Shown here piece by piece: positions 18,735 to 27,816 of a stretch of 55,102 bases of DNA (position 1 is the stretch's first letter; each line of letters begins with the position of its first letter). The stretch is from Longimicrobiales bacterium (GTDB taxonomy: Bacteria; Gemmatimonadota; Gemmatimonadetes; Longimicrobiales; Gaopeijiaceae). The translations under genes and the position numbers were made by a program. Below the pieces are notes generated by a model that was not told the origin of the DNA, did no database searches, and saw only the letters and a program-made list of their open reading frames with translations. The stretch spans positions 1 through 55,102 of the forward strand of contig JAPKBW010000019.1 of NCBI GenBank assembly GCA_028823235.1. The letters run 5' to 3'.

Positions 18735-19334
18735 TTGGGCTGCCTTGCACTGAACGCATCATTTGAGCCGTTGACGATCGTCCCGACCAGGCGTGCGGTT
18801 CGCCTCGTGCTCGACGGGAAGGCTGAGATCCTAGAGCAGGAAGAACTTCGTACTTACCGGTCGGCGCGACGCTCCGTTCCTTGTCCGTCCGTGATTCGGC
18901 TCGTCCGCTATGTGCACGTCCCGTACCGGTTCAGGCGTCAGGTCACGAACACATTCCTCTTTGCCCGCGATGAGTACACTTGCCAGTACTGTGGCCGGCA
19001 TCGGAGCGACCTGCGCGGCCGGCAGGTTCTGACCCGAGATCACATCGTACCGGTCTCACGGGGCGGTGAGAATCGGTGGGACAACGTCGTGACCAGCTGC
19101 TCATCCTGTAACAACCGGAAAGCAGACCGGCTGCCGCGCGAGGTTGGATTGCACCTGCGCTCGGAGCCAACTGAGCCAAATTACGTACACTTGGTGTGGG
19201 TCGTCCGCCGGGTCACCAACACGCAGTCGAAGTACATCCAGATGTTCTATGGCCAGGATGCGCTCGATGCAGTGGACCTTGACTCCTCTTGGCTCGACTC
19301 GGAGAGCCCGCCCCAGTCTTCTAGCCAAGCATAA
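18735..19334 (+). CDS. HNH endonuclease family protein
   Basis: A 199-residue protein. The N-terminal half carries LNASFEPLTIVPTRRAVRLVL, typical of a widespread HNH family in bacteria. The C-terminal half has the zinc-supported HNH site: CQYCG, then RDHIVPVSRGGENRWDNVVTSC, then CNNRKADR. It may nick or cut DNA, but the family's cellular role is unsettled. The frame is open from GTG 18720, but AGGAGG at 18723-18728 lies inside that extension and is well placed for TTG 18735, so the TTG start is chosen. A dyad (CTTCGTCAAC...GTTGA...CGAAG, 18689-18719) sits just upstream. Confidence 0.85.
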   Translation: MGCLALNASFEPLTIVPTRRAVRLVLDGKAEILEQEELRTYRSARRSVPCPSVIRLVRYVHVPYRFRRQVTNTFLFARDEYTCQYCGRHRSDLRGRQVLTRDHIVPVSRGGENRWDNVVTSCSSCNNRKADRLPREVGLHLRSEPTEPNYVHLVWVVRRVTNTQSKYIQMFYGQDALDAVDLDSSWLDSESPPQSSSQA

Positions 19335-19735
19335 AGACGCTCACAGATCTGCGAGTACCCGCGTATGGTTCCCTTATGCGTGTACTCTGTTCCAACAGAT
19401 CATTCACCCGTGGACCGGGTCCTGAACCGCTTAGTACGTGAAGCCCGGCTGGTCGGCGTGCTACGCTAGGAATCACTGCAGTGCATAGGAAAATTCGAAA
19501 TTCCCTGCATGTCAAAGGATGCGTCGGCGTGGGTTTTGACGACCACAACCTCCTGATGATGGAGCCTCGCACTGGCATGCGCAGGGAATCGAAGGTAGTT
19601 AGGTGAGTCCAGTCCGGCCTGCAACCTTCCGACCTCATGGCTGAATTACCCGAGTGCCCAGAATACTCCCAGCGGCCGCCGGCACCGATTCCGGCCCGGG
19701 CGAAGCCAGCTGTTATCGTCGAGGGGAAGGAGGGT
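19335..19735. other. 401-base gap with an imperfect palindrome
   Basis: No convincing coding sequence. The clearest structure is an imperfect 20-bp palindrome at 19487-19506 centred on TTCGAA, in form AGGaAAaTTCGAAaTTcCCT, with two mismatched pairs. It could be an operator for the downstream sigma-factor cluster. No tRNA or riboswitch pattern was recognised. If ATG 19637 were the real start of the next gene, the gap would be 302 bases. Confidence 0.35.
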
Positions 19736-20164
19736 ATGACCCCTAATTCCACCGATCCCGTTCTCTCGCAAATGGATCGGGCGGCAGGCGCTCCGCTGAC
19801 TTCGGCACGTGAGATGACTGCGACGGATGCCCTGGTGGAGCCACCGGAGACCCCGGACGAAACCGAGCATACCGAGGCTGACGGGCAGGATTGGGTGATC
19901 CGGGTGCTTGGCAGTTCCGGGGGGTCGCGTGGATCCTCGGCTCCGCTCCTGCTCCTTGGCTTCTGGAAGTCCGGTGAAGAAGATGGCCCGCACGCGCTCG
20001 AGACTCTTACCGTTGGCCACACGATGTCTGGACTCTCGAGATCCACTTTGGAGCATGCACTCAGCGTGGCCGGGCCGCCGACAGTGCGACCGGACCGCTC
20101 GCGCGACCCTGAACCGCGAAAGCGTGGTGGAAAAAGTAGTGCGGGCAAGCCCCGCCGCAGGTAG
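19736..20164 (+). CDS. Small hypothetical protein upstream of the ECF operon
   Basis: A 142-residue protein I do not recognise. A compact central segment (DWVIRVLGSSGGSRGSSAPLL, then LLGFWKSGEEDGP) is flanked by a polar Thr/Pro/Glu-rich N-terminus and a basic tail ending RKRGGKSSAGKPRRR. ATG 19736 is preceded by GAGGGGAAGGAGGG, a strong ribosome-binding region; the longer frame from ATG 19637 lacks one. It has no signal peptide. It ends 80 bases before the sigma factor and may belong to the same unit. Confidence 0.55.
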   Translation: MTPNSTDPVLSQMDRAAGAPLTSAREMTATDALVEPPETPDETEHTEADGQDWVIRVLGSSGGSRGSSAPLLLLGFWKSGEEDGPHALETLTVGHTMSGLSRSTLEHALSVAGPPTVRPDRSRDPEPRKRGGKSSAGKPRRR

Positions 20165-20244
20165 ATTTGTCGGTCAGACTTTCGAAATCCGATCCGCGAC
20201 CGGTGGATCGCAGCTGGGTCCCCTCAACACGGTACCGCAACACG

Positions 20245-20829
20245 GTGTCAAATAAGTTGTCCGAGCCCTCGACAGATGGGGAACTGGTTCTCAGAGCGCG
20301 GAAGGGTGATGAAATCGCCTTTGGTCTCTTGGTGGAGCGGTATCAGCGTGCTGTATATGCAGTCGCTGTGTCGGTCACAGGACGGCATGAAGATGCCGAG
20401 GATGCGGCTCAGGAAGCCTTTTTGGTCGCACTGCGTCGTCTCGACGAATGCCGGAGTCCCGATCGTTTCGGGGGATGGTTGATGACCATAGTGAGAAATC
20501 GGTCGAAAAATCTCATTCGGAGAGAATCGCTACGGGAGACCGATCAGGTTCCGCCAGGCGCTCGTTCCTGGGCGCCGATGCCGGATCGAATCGCGGAGAC
20601 GAGAGAATTGAGAGACCTTCTGGAACAGGCTTTGGCTGGCCTGCCGGAAGTGCAGCGACAGATCGTACTTTTACATGACTTGGAAGGTTGGAAACATAGG
20701 GAGATCGCGGATAGGCTGGAGCTCCCAGCTGGGACTGTCCGGTCTCACCTTCACTTCGCAAGAAAAACGCTTAGGCTGGCGTTGAAAGAGATGCCCGGTG
20801 TGCCTGAAGTACTGAGGAAAGTGCAATGA
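20245..20829 (+). CDS. ECF-family RNA polymerase sigma factor (first)
   Basis: A 194-residue alternative sigma factor with only regions 2 and 4. Region 2 spans AFGLLVERYQRAVYAVAVSVTGRHEDAEDAAQEAFLVAL and the following RFGGWLMTIVRNRSKNLIR; region 4 spans LAGLPEVQRQIVLLHDLEGWKHREIADRL and the recognition helix LPAGTVRSHLHFARKTLRL. The frame is open from TTG 20167; GTG 20245 gives the usual short N-terminus. Its stop overlaps the next start (ATGA). It heads an operon ending in an export pump, so it probably controls an envelope or toxic-compound response. Confidence 0.93.
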   Translation: MSNKLSEPSTDGELVLRARKGDEIAFGLLVERYQRAVYAVAVSVTGRHEDAEDAAQEAFLVALRRLDECRSPDRFGGWLMTIVRNRSKNLIRRESLRETDQVPPGARSWAPMPDRIAETRELRDLLEQALAGLPEVQRQIVLLHDLEGWKHREIADRLELPAGTVRSHLHFARKTLRLALKEMPGVPEVLRKVQ

Positions 20830-21239
20830 ATAGAACATTCGATCGCTCAAGCGGCTCGCCTGCCGAACTCGGCCGCGACATGGTCCTCGCGGAAGCCTTG
20901 GCTTCATTGGATCCCGCGACTAAGGACCCGAACTACTGGTTACTATTTCGTGGCTGGGTCATGACTGGCGCGGCTGGTGAGCTGGCGCGCCGCCGTGTGA
21001 TGGCGGAGTTGACGGTCTCCGACGTCTTGACCTCTTGGTCTCGGACGGTAGTCCCGACGGCACTCCTCGCGGCGGCCATTGCCGGGATCATGTTGTTACA
21101 GGCGGGAGACGCTCCCAGCGCGAGGCATGTCGGGGTCGAGGAATTACTGGTCTCCGAAGTCTCCAGTGAGACTGTGGCAACGCTCTTGTTCGACAACGGC
21201 GCGGAAGGCGTTGTGATGTTTGCCTCGGACGGCTTCTAA
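20826..21239 (+). CDS. Single-pass membrane protein, candidate anti-sigma factor
   Basis: A 137-residue protein with about 75 cytoplasmic residues, one transmembrane helix (VVPTALLAAAIAGIMLL) and about 45 periplasmic residues. Position and topology fit an anti-sigma factor: it overlaps the sigma gene by ATGA. It has no cysteines, so the zinc-binding HxxxCxxC motif is absent. The cytoplasmic part (DPNYWLLFRGWVMTGAAGELARRR) is helical. Anti-sigma function is inference from context. Confidence 0.7.
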   Translation: MNRTFDRSSGSPAELGRDMVLAEALASLDPATKDPNYWLLFRGWVMTGAAGELARRRVMAELTVSDVLTSWSRTVVPTALLAAAIAGIMLLQAGDAPSARHVGVEELLVSEVSSETVATLLFDNGAEGVVMFASDGF

Positions 21240-21241
21240 TC

Positions 21242-21679
21242 ATGGGACACAGCGCATGGACTCGGTTCGTGACCGTGCTGGTTTTGGTTGCGGTATTCGG
21301 CGCCGGCGTGCTGCTCGGCTTCGCGGCGGACAGCGATCTCGATGAGGAGACGCACGACGGGGTGGAATCTTCCGCAGTTGCGGGGGAAGCCACTGCTGAG
21401 GAGACGGCGGATCCCCGTCCTCCGCAATACACGCTGGTCGGTCCTAACGAAGCGCAGCTCGTGCGCATCGACTCTATAGTGGCGGAGCATCGCACCCGGA
21501 CAAACGCATTAGCGGAACAGAACGAAGAGACCCGCACCCAGTACCAAGAAGACTTTGCGGAGATCGTTCACTCCACGCGTGAGGCCATCAAGGGTGTGCT
21601 GTCTCCGGACCAGGCTTCGCAATACCAGCGGTTGCTCGATGAGCGCTACGGTAGATCCGACGCCGTTCGAGAGAACTAG
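21242..21679 (+). CDS. Membrane-anchored periplasmic protein, Spy/CpxP-like in layout
   Basis: A 145-residue protein starting two bases after the previous stop. An N-terminal membrane anchor (FVTVLVLVAVFGAGVLLGFA) is followed by an acidic linker and a helical domain (residues ~75-140) with EAQLVRIDSIVAEHRTRTNAL and IKGVLSPDQASQYQRLLDERY. The 'vLtPeQ..q...ll.er' pattern is like periplasmic stress sensors and chaperones of the Spy/CpxP/CnrX type. No metal-binding histidine cluster stands out. Within the ECF operon it could sense envelope stress; this is inferred. Confidence 0.7.
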   Translation: MGHSAWTRFVTVLVLVAVFGAGVLLGFAADSDLDEETHDGVESSAVAGEATAEETADPRPPQYTLVGPNEAQLVRIDSIVAEHRTRTNALAEQNEETRTQYQEDFAEIVHSTREAIKGVLSPDQASQYQRLLDERYGRSDAVREN

Positions 21680-21701
21680 GACCACCGGAATCCAACCTGA
21701 C

Positions 21702-23009
21702 ATGAAGAATGTGGTAAGAGGATATTCCCTCCCATTGGCCTGTGCCTTGGTGTGCAGCGCCTTCGCCTTACCGGAAGCTGTCGGTGCCCAGCAGAGCATC
21801 TCACTCGACGAGGCCCTCGATCGGGCACTCATTCGCAGTCCGGTCATGGCGCAGCAGCAGCAATCAGTCGACAACGCGTATCTGACGCGGAAGACCACGT
21901 GGGCGACGTTTCTACCATCGCTGAGCGCGAGTGGCTCCGGGTCTTTACGCAGTGCGCAGACCTTCAACGACGCGACCGGCGTGCTTGAGTCCGGAAGCTC
22001 CGATTCCTACGGAGCCGGGTTCTCAGGCAGCTGGACCGTATTTGAGGGCACGCGGCGATTCCGTGAGTACGATGCGGCCAAGGCAGATGTCCGTGCCGCG
22101 GAAGCTCGATATGCGGACTCCCGCTTTTTGGTCACACTCCAGACAAAAAATGCGTTTTTCAACGCCCTGCGGCAGGCTGACCTGTTAGAGGTTCTGGTTG
22201 AGCGGGTCGCGCAGGCGGAACAGAACATGGCCATCGTCCGCACACGGACGCTTGTTGGCGAGGCCACCGTATCTGACTCCCTGCGTGCGCGTCTCGACGT
22301 CATGAACGCTGAGCAGGCGGTGCTTCAGGGGCAGACATCGGTCAGGGCGGCTCGCTTTGCACTCGGTCGACAGATTGGGATGGCGGAGCCCGTCCTGCCA
22401 CTGCGTCCCGGGGATCTTGATCCGACACAGCTTCCATTGACTGAAGACGAGATCATGCGGCTTGCCGAATCGGTCTCCCCCCGAGTGATTGCGGCTAAGG
22501 AGGCCACGGTTGCGGCCGGAGCCAACGTGTCGTCGGCCAAGACGGTGTATATCCCCAGTCTTCGCATGTCATCGGGGTACAACTGGTCGAACCAGACCGT
22601 GTCGTTCAGCGGTGGCAACACCAGCTGGAACATGTCGCTCAGCATGAGCTACCCGATATTCAACGGCTTCCAGCGTGAAACAAGTATCGATCGGGCTCAG
22701 TACGTACAGAGAGTGACGTCGCTTCGGGAGAACGACGCGCGGCTTGCTGCACGGGAAGAAGCAGATGCTGCGCTTCAGAATCTTCTGACGGCTGAACAGG
22801 CGATTGTAATTGCAGAAGGCGCCGCATTGGTAGCAGCAGAGGATCTCCGTGTCGTCCGCGAGCGTTATGCGGTCGGAGCAGCGACGATTCTCGACATCCT
22901 CGTGAGTCAGAACGCCGTGACGCAGTCGGACGTGGACGTGATCACCACGAGGTATGACTACATCCTGGCCCGAGCTGAGCTCGAGGCGATTCTGGGGAGG
23001 GAATTGTGA
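21702..23009 (+). CDS. TolC-family outer-membrane efflux channel
   Basis: A 435-residue exported protein with signal peptide ([31 protein letters not shown]) and the two-fold TolC repeat: [23 protein letters not shown] opens the first half, and [29 protein letters not shown] the second. [21 protein letters not shown] near the C-terminus is typical. It forms the trimeric duct across the outer membrane. The frame is open from 21555, but ATG 21702 begins the signal peptide. It overlaps the ATPase gene (GTGA) and works with the ABC and adaptor proteins downstream. Confidence 0.93.
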   Translation: MKNVVRGYSLPLACALVCSAFALPEAVGAQQSISLDEALDRALIRSPVMAQQQQSVDNAYLTRKTTWATFLPSLSASGSGSLRSAQTFNDATGVLESGSSDSYGAGFSGSWTVFEGTRRFREYDAAKADVRAAEARYADSRFLVTLQTKNAFFNALRQADLLEVLVERVAQAEQNMAIVRTRTLVGEATVSDSLRARLDVMNAEQAVLQGQTSVRAARFALGRQIGMAEPVLPLRPGDLDPTQLPLTEDEIMRLAESVSPRVIAAKEATVAAGANVSSAKTVYIPSLRMSSGYNWSNQTVSFSGGNTSWNMSLSMSYPIFNGFQRETSIDRAQYVQRVTSLRENDARLAAREEADAALQNLLTAEQAIVIAEGAALVAAEDLRVVRERYAVGAATILDILVSQNAVTQSDVDVITTRYDYILARAELEAILGREL

Positions 23010-23710
23010 GCGAAATCATTCGCACACAGGGACTGACGAAGCATTACGTACTCGGGGCCGAGACGGTTCGTGCCTGTCGAGAAATTGATCTCCTCATCGA
23101 GAGGGGCGAATTCGTCGCGATCATGGGCCCGTCCGGTTCTGGAAAGTCGACCTTCATGAACATGATCGGCTGCCTAGACACCCCGACTTCTGGCGAATAT
23201 TGGCTGAATGATCAGCCGGTGAGTTCGCTCTCCGATGATCAACTCGCGAGGGTTCGTAACCGCGAGATCGGATTTGTCTTTCAGACCTTCAATCTTCTGC
23301 CCCGCGCCACTGCGCTTCACAATGTCGAACTCCCGCTGATTTATGCGGGCGTTGGAAAGAAGGAACGTAGACGCAGGGCTACCGAGAAGCTTGAGTTAGT
23401 GGGACTTGGTGATCGTATGGGCCACAAGCCTCCGGAAATGTCAGGCGGTCAGCGCCAACGTGTCGCGGTGGCACGAGCGCTGGTGAACGAGCCGGCCCTT
23501 CTCCTAGCAGATGAACCAACAGGCAATCTCGACTCAGTTACCAGTGACTCCATCATGCGCCAGCTCGGGGAGCTTAACCAAGCGGGGCAGACGATCGTCA
23601 TCGTAACACACGAACACGACATTGCACTTCATGCGAGGCGGCAGGTGCACCTGAAAGATGGCTTAATTGAGCGAGATTTTCTCAATGAGCCTATGGAGAC
23701 TCCAGTATGA
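23006..23710 (+). CDS. MacB/LolD-type ABC transporter ATPase
   Basis: A 234-residue ATPase with Walker [11 protein letters not shown]-loop [11 protein letters not shown], signature [15 protein letters not shown], Walker [13 protein letters not shown] and the switch His in VTHEHD. The sequence is of the LolD/MacB/FtsE class, which serves FtsX-type permeases. In E. coli MacB this domain is fused to the permease; here it is a separate gene, and the permease is two genes downstream. The GTG start overlaps the TolC stop and its own stop overlaps the adaptor start (ATGA). Confidence 0.95.
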   Translation: MSEIIRTQGLTKHYVLGAETVRACREIDLLIERGEFVAIMGPSGSGKSTFMNMIGCLDTPTSGEYWLNDQPVSSLSDDQLARVRNREIGFVFQTFNLLPRATALHNVELPLIYAGVGKKERRRRATEKLELVGLGDRMGHKPPEMSGGQRQRVAVARALVNEPALLLADEPTGNLDSVTSDSIMRQLGELNQAGQTIVIVTHEHDIALHARRQVHLKDGLIERDFLNEPMETPV

Positions 23711-25278
23711 CGCGGTTCACGAAAAATCTTGCTCTCGCTTCGTTCGGCTTTCTCTCGGTGGCTGGTTGCCAAACTGGCGAGTCCCCTGAGGACACCGGGC
23801 CGACACTGATCACTGCGACGGCGTCGATCGGCGATCTGCTGATCCGAGCCGAGGCGACCGGCACGGTGGAGCCGGTCCGCGAAGTGGAAGTGAAATCAAA
23901 AGCGTCGGGCGAGGTACTGCGGCTTTATCACGACATCGGGGCCGTCGTTACTCGTGGCACACTGCTCGCCGAAATTGATCCCCGTGACGTCAGGAATCGT
24001 TACAACCAGACAGAAGCGGACCTCGCGGTAGCGCAGGCTCAGCTTAAAATCTCCGAAGCGCAGCTCACCCGTCAGCAGCGGCTGTTGGACGCTCAGGTCA
24101 TTACTGAGGCGGAGTTCGAAAACGCCACGTTGTCCTTTGCGAATGCGCAGGCCTCACTCGTTCGCGCGCAGACGAGCTTCGACCTGGCCGAACTACAGGT
24201 GGCAGATGTCAGCATCCGGGCCCCAATGGACGGCACGATTCTCCAGAAGAACGTCGAGGAGGGCGCCGTGATTCAGTCGGCTTCCTCGAACGTCTCCGGG
24301 GGAACGGCATTGTTCGTCATGGCGAACCTCGCCGACATGCAGGTGCGCACCCTGGTCGATGAGACTGACATGGGAGAACTGGCGCCAGGCCTGATCGCGG
24401 ACGTCCGGGTGGAGGCTTTTTCCGATCGGAACTTCCGCGGTGTGATCGACAAGATCGAGCCTCAGGCGACGGTCGTACAGAATGTCACCATGTTCGCTGT
24501 CATCGTGTCGATCGATAACCAATCAGGGCTCTTGAAACCCGGCATGAATGCGGAGGTTGAGGTGCACATCGACGAAGCCAGAAACGTCGTTGTTGTGCCG
24601 AACAACTCGATTGTGCAAAGGTCAGACGTCGGACCGGCAGCGATGGCACTCGGTCTGGATATGGAGTCGATCGATCTGACTCCGTTCATGAGTGCAGGCC
24701 GAGGTGGTCGCGGGGGACGTGGTGGTGCGGCCGCAGGGAGCCGGGGGCGTGAAGCTCGCGGTGCCCTTGAGAGTGCGCAGGGCGGGGCACCTGCTGAGGG
24801 AGCGGCGGATGCATCCGGTGGTGGTCGACAGGGAGGCTCAGGAGTTGAAGACGGTGCCGCTATGGCTCAAATGCAGGGACTCCGTGCGCAGTTGGAGGCC
24901 GGTGAGATCACTCAGGACTCGATGAGGACTGCCATGCAATCACTCCGAGCAGCGGGTGGATTCGGTGGTCGTCGGGATGGCGGACAATTGGATGCAGGTG
25001 GCGATGCCGGAAGCGGCCCTCCGGAAGAGTCGCAGCCCGCGGTCGTGTTCGTACTTGGCCCGGACAGCATTCCTCAGCCCCGTGCGATTCGAATTGGACT
25101 CGGTGACTGGGACAACACGCAGGTCGTGAGCGGTCTCGACGAAGGAGAGACACTCGTCATCGTCGGTGCTGCCCAGCTTCAGGCTCAGCAGCAGGCCTTC
25201 CTTGACCAGATGCGTTCTCGGATGGGCGGAGGTAGTCCCTTTGGTAGCGGTGGTGGCGGCTTCGGCCGCGGCCGTTAA
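23707..25278 (+). CDS. MacA-like periplasmic adaptor lipoprotein with Gly-rich insert
   Basis: A 523-residue membrane-fusion protein linking the inner-membrane ABC permease to TolC. The lipoprotein signal ends SVAGC. Then come the barrel-sandwich halves ([20 protein letters not shown] and [19 protein letters not shown]), a helical hairpin (~90-160) and the beta-barrel domain. A long Gly/Ala/Arg-rich insert (24688-25038, containing RGGRGGRGG and a short helical stretch) interrupts the C-terminal domain, which resumes at [22 protein letters not shown]. The chain ends in a second Gly-rich run. Usual MacA proteins are about 370-400 residues. Confidence 0.9.
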   Translation: MTRFTKNLALASFGFLSVAGCQTGESPEDTGPTLITATASIGDLLIRAEATGTVEPVREVEVKSKASGEVLRLYHDIGAVVTRGTLLAEIDPRDVRNRYNQTEADLAVAQAQLKISEAQLTRQQRLLDAQVITEAEFENATLSFANAQASLVRAQTSFDLAELQVADVSIRAPMDGTILQKNVEEGAVIQSASSNVSGGTALFVMANLADMQVRTLVDETDMGELAPGLIADVRVEAFSDRNFRGVIDKIEPQATVVQNVTMFAVIVSIDNQSGLLKPGMNAEVEVHIDEARNVVVVPNNSIVQRSDVGPAAMALGLDMESIDLTPFMSAGRGGRGGRGGAAAGSRGREARGALESAQGGAPAEGAADASGGGRQGGSGVEDGAAMAQMQGLRAQLEAGEITQDSMRTAMQSLRAAGGFGGRRDGGQLDAGGDAGSGPPEESQPAVVFVLGPDSIPQPRAIRIGLGDWDNTQVVSGLDEGETLVIVGAAQLQAQQQAFLDQMRSRMGGGSPFGSGGGGFGRGR

Positions 25279-25292
25279 GGAGACAAGGCGAC

Positions 25293-26507
25293 ATGCTCGT
25301 ATTTGAGATCATCATGGTTGCGATGAGTGCCGTGCGCGCGAACGTCATGCGCTCGATCCTCACGACTCTGGGAATCGTGATCGGCATCGCTGCCGTGATC
25401 ACCATGGTCGCGCTCGGAGAGGGCGCTCAACAGCGTGTCGAGCAGCAGATCAGCCGGATGGGTACGAGCATCCTCACGATCCGACCGGGCCAGCAGATGT
25501 TCGGGGGCGTCTCGCGAGGAGATGCCGAGCTGTCAATCGAAGACGCCATTGCTCTGCGAGCGGAGTCAGGCGGGCTGCTTAAGGTCTCGCCGGAGCAGCA
25601 GTCTCGCCTGCAGGTAGCGTACAAGCGCTGGAACTCGAATACACAGATCATGGGTGTGTGGCCTGAGTACTTTGAGATATACAACCATAAAGTGAAAGTC
25701 GGGCGATGGTTCGATCAGGGGGAGGTCCAGGGCCGTCGTCGCGTCGCCGTGCTCGGATTCAACCTGCCCGAAACGCTCGGTGACACACCAGCGGAGCTCC
25801 TGGTCGGCGAGACGATTCAGATTCGAGGGATCCTCTTCGAAGTTATTGGTGTGCTTGAGGAGAAGGGGGATGCCGCTTGGGTGCGTCCTGATGATCAGAT
25901 CTTCGTGCCCCAGTCGACCGCTCAGTACAGGGTCATGGGGGGGCGCGATCGCCTCAACTCGATTTACGCGGCGACCGAAACGCCCCAAGAGCTTGATCTG
26001 GCCTTCGCGGAGATCGACCGGATCGTTCGGCGGGAGCATCGCTTGAAGATGGGTGAGGACGCCGACTTCAACATCCGAAACTCCGCCGATTTAATCGCGA
26101 CGTTCAACGAGGCGAATCAGACGATGAATGTGCTCCTCGCGGGCATCGCCGCTGTGAGCCTTCTCGTCGGGGGCATCGGCATCATGAACATCATGCTGGT
26201 CTCCGTGACGGAGCGGACGCGTGAGATTGGGGTGCGAAAAGCCTTGGGTGCCACGCGCGGAGGGATTCTGACGCAATTCCTCGTCGAGGCGCTCTTCCTC
26301 TGCATTATGGGTGGGATTATCGGCGTCGCGGCTGGGTACGGCGCGGCTGAGGTTGTGACGCGAATCACTTCATGGGATACCGCCGTCGCGCCGGAAGCGG
26401 TGTTCATAGCGATCGGATTCTCGGCCGCGGTCGGGCTGTTTTTTGGAATTTGGCCCGCGAGCCGAGCTGCAATCCTCAACCCGATCGACGCGCTGCGCCA
26501 CGAGTAA
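25293..26507 (+). CDS. MacB/FtsX-type ABC transporter permease
   Basis: A 404-residue inner-membrane permease. The first helix (RSILTTLGIVIGIAAVITMVALGEGAQ) leads into a periplasmic MacB core domain of about 210 residues. Three further helices near the C-terminus follow, including LLVGGIGIMNIMLVSVTERTREIGVRKALGA and GLFFGIWPASRAA. It should use ATP hydrolysis by the ATPase at 23006 to drive substrate through MacA and TolC by the MacB mechanotransmission model. It ends the ECF operon, 15 bases after the adaptor, and faces the second ECF operon across 21 bases. Confidence 0.93.
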   Translation: MLVFEIIMVAMSAVRANVMRSILTTLGIVIGIAAVITMVALGEGAQQRVEQQISRMGTSILTIRPGQQMFGGVSRGDAELSIEDAIALRAESGGLLKVSPEQQSRLQVAYKRWNSNTQIMGVWPEYFEIYNHKVKVGRWFDQGEVQGRRRVAVLGFNLPETLGDTPAELLVGETIQIRGILFEVIGVLEEKGDAAWVRPDDQIFVPQSTAQYRVMGGRDRLNSIYAATETPQELDLAFAEIDRIVRREHRLKMGEDADFNIRNSADLIATFNEANQTMNVLLAGIAAVSLLVGGIGIMNIMLVSVTERTREIGVRKALGATRGGILTQFLVEALFLCIMGGIIGVAAGYGAAEVVTRITSWDTAVAPEAVFIAIGFSAAVGLFFGIWPASRAAILNPIDALRHE

Positions 26508-26511
26508 CCCG

Positions 26512-26538
26512 CAGGCGCGGATCCGCTACTAACGCCTG
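26512..26538. terminator. Candidate bidirectional terminator between the two ECF operons
   Basis: CAGGCG (26512-26517) pairs with CGCCTG (26533-26538), and the loop holds a perfect palindrome GCGGATCCGC (26517-26526). It lies where the two operons converge. There are no T-runs, so the role is tentative. Confidence 0.35.
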
Positions 26539-27809
26539 AGTAGCACCTGGACGCTGGCGCCCTGACGAACTAGCGAAACTGGAAGGGATTCTCCGGCCAT
26601 CGAGATGCCGAAGCGCAGGTCTTCAACGGACCGCACACCCACCTGATCGAGCCTCGTGATCACATCACCCGGCACGATCCCGGCCAGGGCTGCAGGCGTA
26701 CCCGCTGACACGTCCAGCACGAGGACGCCACCGCTCACACCGAAGTACTCAGCCAGCTCAGGTCGGATGTTGGTGACCTCCGCACCCGCGACCCGATTCC
26801 GTCCCACAAGATACGGTGTGAGGGGCCGAAACTCGGCCCGGGGATTCCCTCCTTCTGGGACGAGAACGTTGGGTTGCCCGCCGGAGGGCGCAATCGTGTA
26901 CTCTAGGCCCGCTGTCTGGCGTGCGGCCTCTGCCATCGTTGTCTCGAGGCCACTGGACCGCAGCGCGGCCTCATTGAGCAGCGAGCTGAGACGAAGGAAC
27001 TCATTGTCCTGCCTGATGTGCACGTCGCCCTGTCCCCCGACGCGCCGGAGCTGTTCCTCACGTTCGCCCATGCGCAGCTCCAGCTGCGTCACCATCTGAT
27101 TCAGCTCCACCATCTCCTGACGGAGCGAATCGTGCTCCTCTCCACGGAAGATGAAGAACTCAAAGGGCACCTGAACTGTGCTGCCTCCGGCGATGACGGT
27201 CACTTCGGGGTCCGCACTCGAGGCCTGCCGGATTCGGATTCTCTGAGTTGTGCCATCACGCTGAGCCGATCGAATCTCGACCTCGCGACCTTCGCTTCTG
27301 ATCAACTCGACTCTCATCGAGTCCATCGCACGCACCCACCTTTCGACCATGTCCGGTGCGTATCGGACCTCAACCACCTGCGAAGGCACGAAGTCATCGG
27401 GGCGCACAGATGCGGTCAGGCGTACCCGGTGCTTCGTCCCGGCTCGACCAACCTCCATGACTACGCCGTCACCAGGATACACTTCCAGCCGTTCGGCAAG
27501 CTCCGCAAGCTCCCGAGCCTCATCTAGGTGATTGATCGCGAGCAGTCGATCTCCCGGCCGGACACCCGCTTCATCGGCGGGACTGCCCGCGACGACACCA
27601 ATGATGATGACGCTTTCGGTGCGACCCCATTCGTCCTCGAGCACCTCCAAGGAAATCCCGATCCAGCCGCGCTCTTCAACCTCGGTCCATCGACTCTGTG
27701 AAACAGCCTCGACCGGAGTGCTGGCCAGACTGAGGACGGAAAGGGCCGACATGAGGGTGATGCCTAGGGCCCGGTGCAGGATCCGGTCGGTGTCGTGAGA
27801 GAGTCGCAT
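26529..27809 (-). CDS. Exported protein with two PDZ domains
   Basis: A 426-residue envelope protein with an N-terminal signal or anchor segment (ALGITLMSALSVLSLASTPVEA). PDZ 1 (~48-135) contains GWIGISLEVL and VVAGSPADEAGVRPGDRLLAIN. A middle region contains a coiled-coil-like heptad stretch (EMVELNQMVTQLELRMGEREEQL), and PDZ 2 (~340-426) contains GVLVLDVSAGTPAALAGIVPGDVI. There is no HtrA Ser triad or site-2 protease HExxH, so it is a binding or sensing protein. The frame extends to 27881, but ATG 27809 fits the signal peptide. It is third in the sigma/anti-sigma operon. Confidence 0.85.
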   Translation of the reverse strand: MRLSHDTDRILHRALGITLMSALSVLSLASTPVEAVSQSRWTEVEERGWIGISLEVLEDEWGRTESVIIIGVVAGSPADEAGVRPGDRLLAINHLDEARELAELAERLEVYPGDGVVMEVGRAGTKHRVRLTASVRPDDFVPSQVVEVRYAPDMVERWVRAMDSMRVELIRSEGREVEIRSAQRDGTTQRIRIRQASSADPEVTVIAGGSTVQVPFEFFIFRGEEHDSLRQEMVELNQMVTQLELRMGEREEQLRRVGGQGDVHIRQDNEFLRLSSLLNEAALRSSGLETTMAEAARQTAGLEYTIAPSGGQPNVLVPEGGNPRAEFRPLTPYLVGRNRVAGAEVTNIRPELAEYFGVSGGVLVLDVSAGTPAALAGIVPGDVITRLDQVGVRSVEDLRFGISMAGESLPVSLVRQGASVQVLLRR

Positions 27810-27816
27810 GGTCGGC

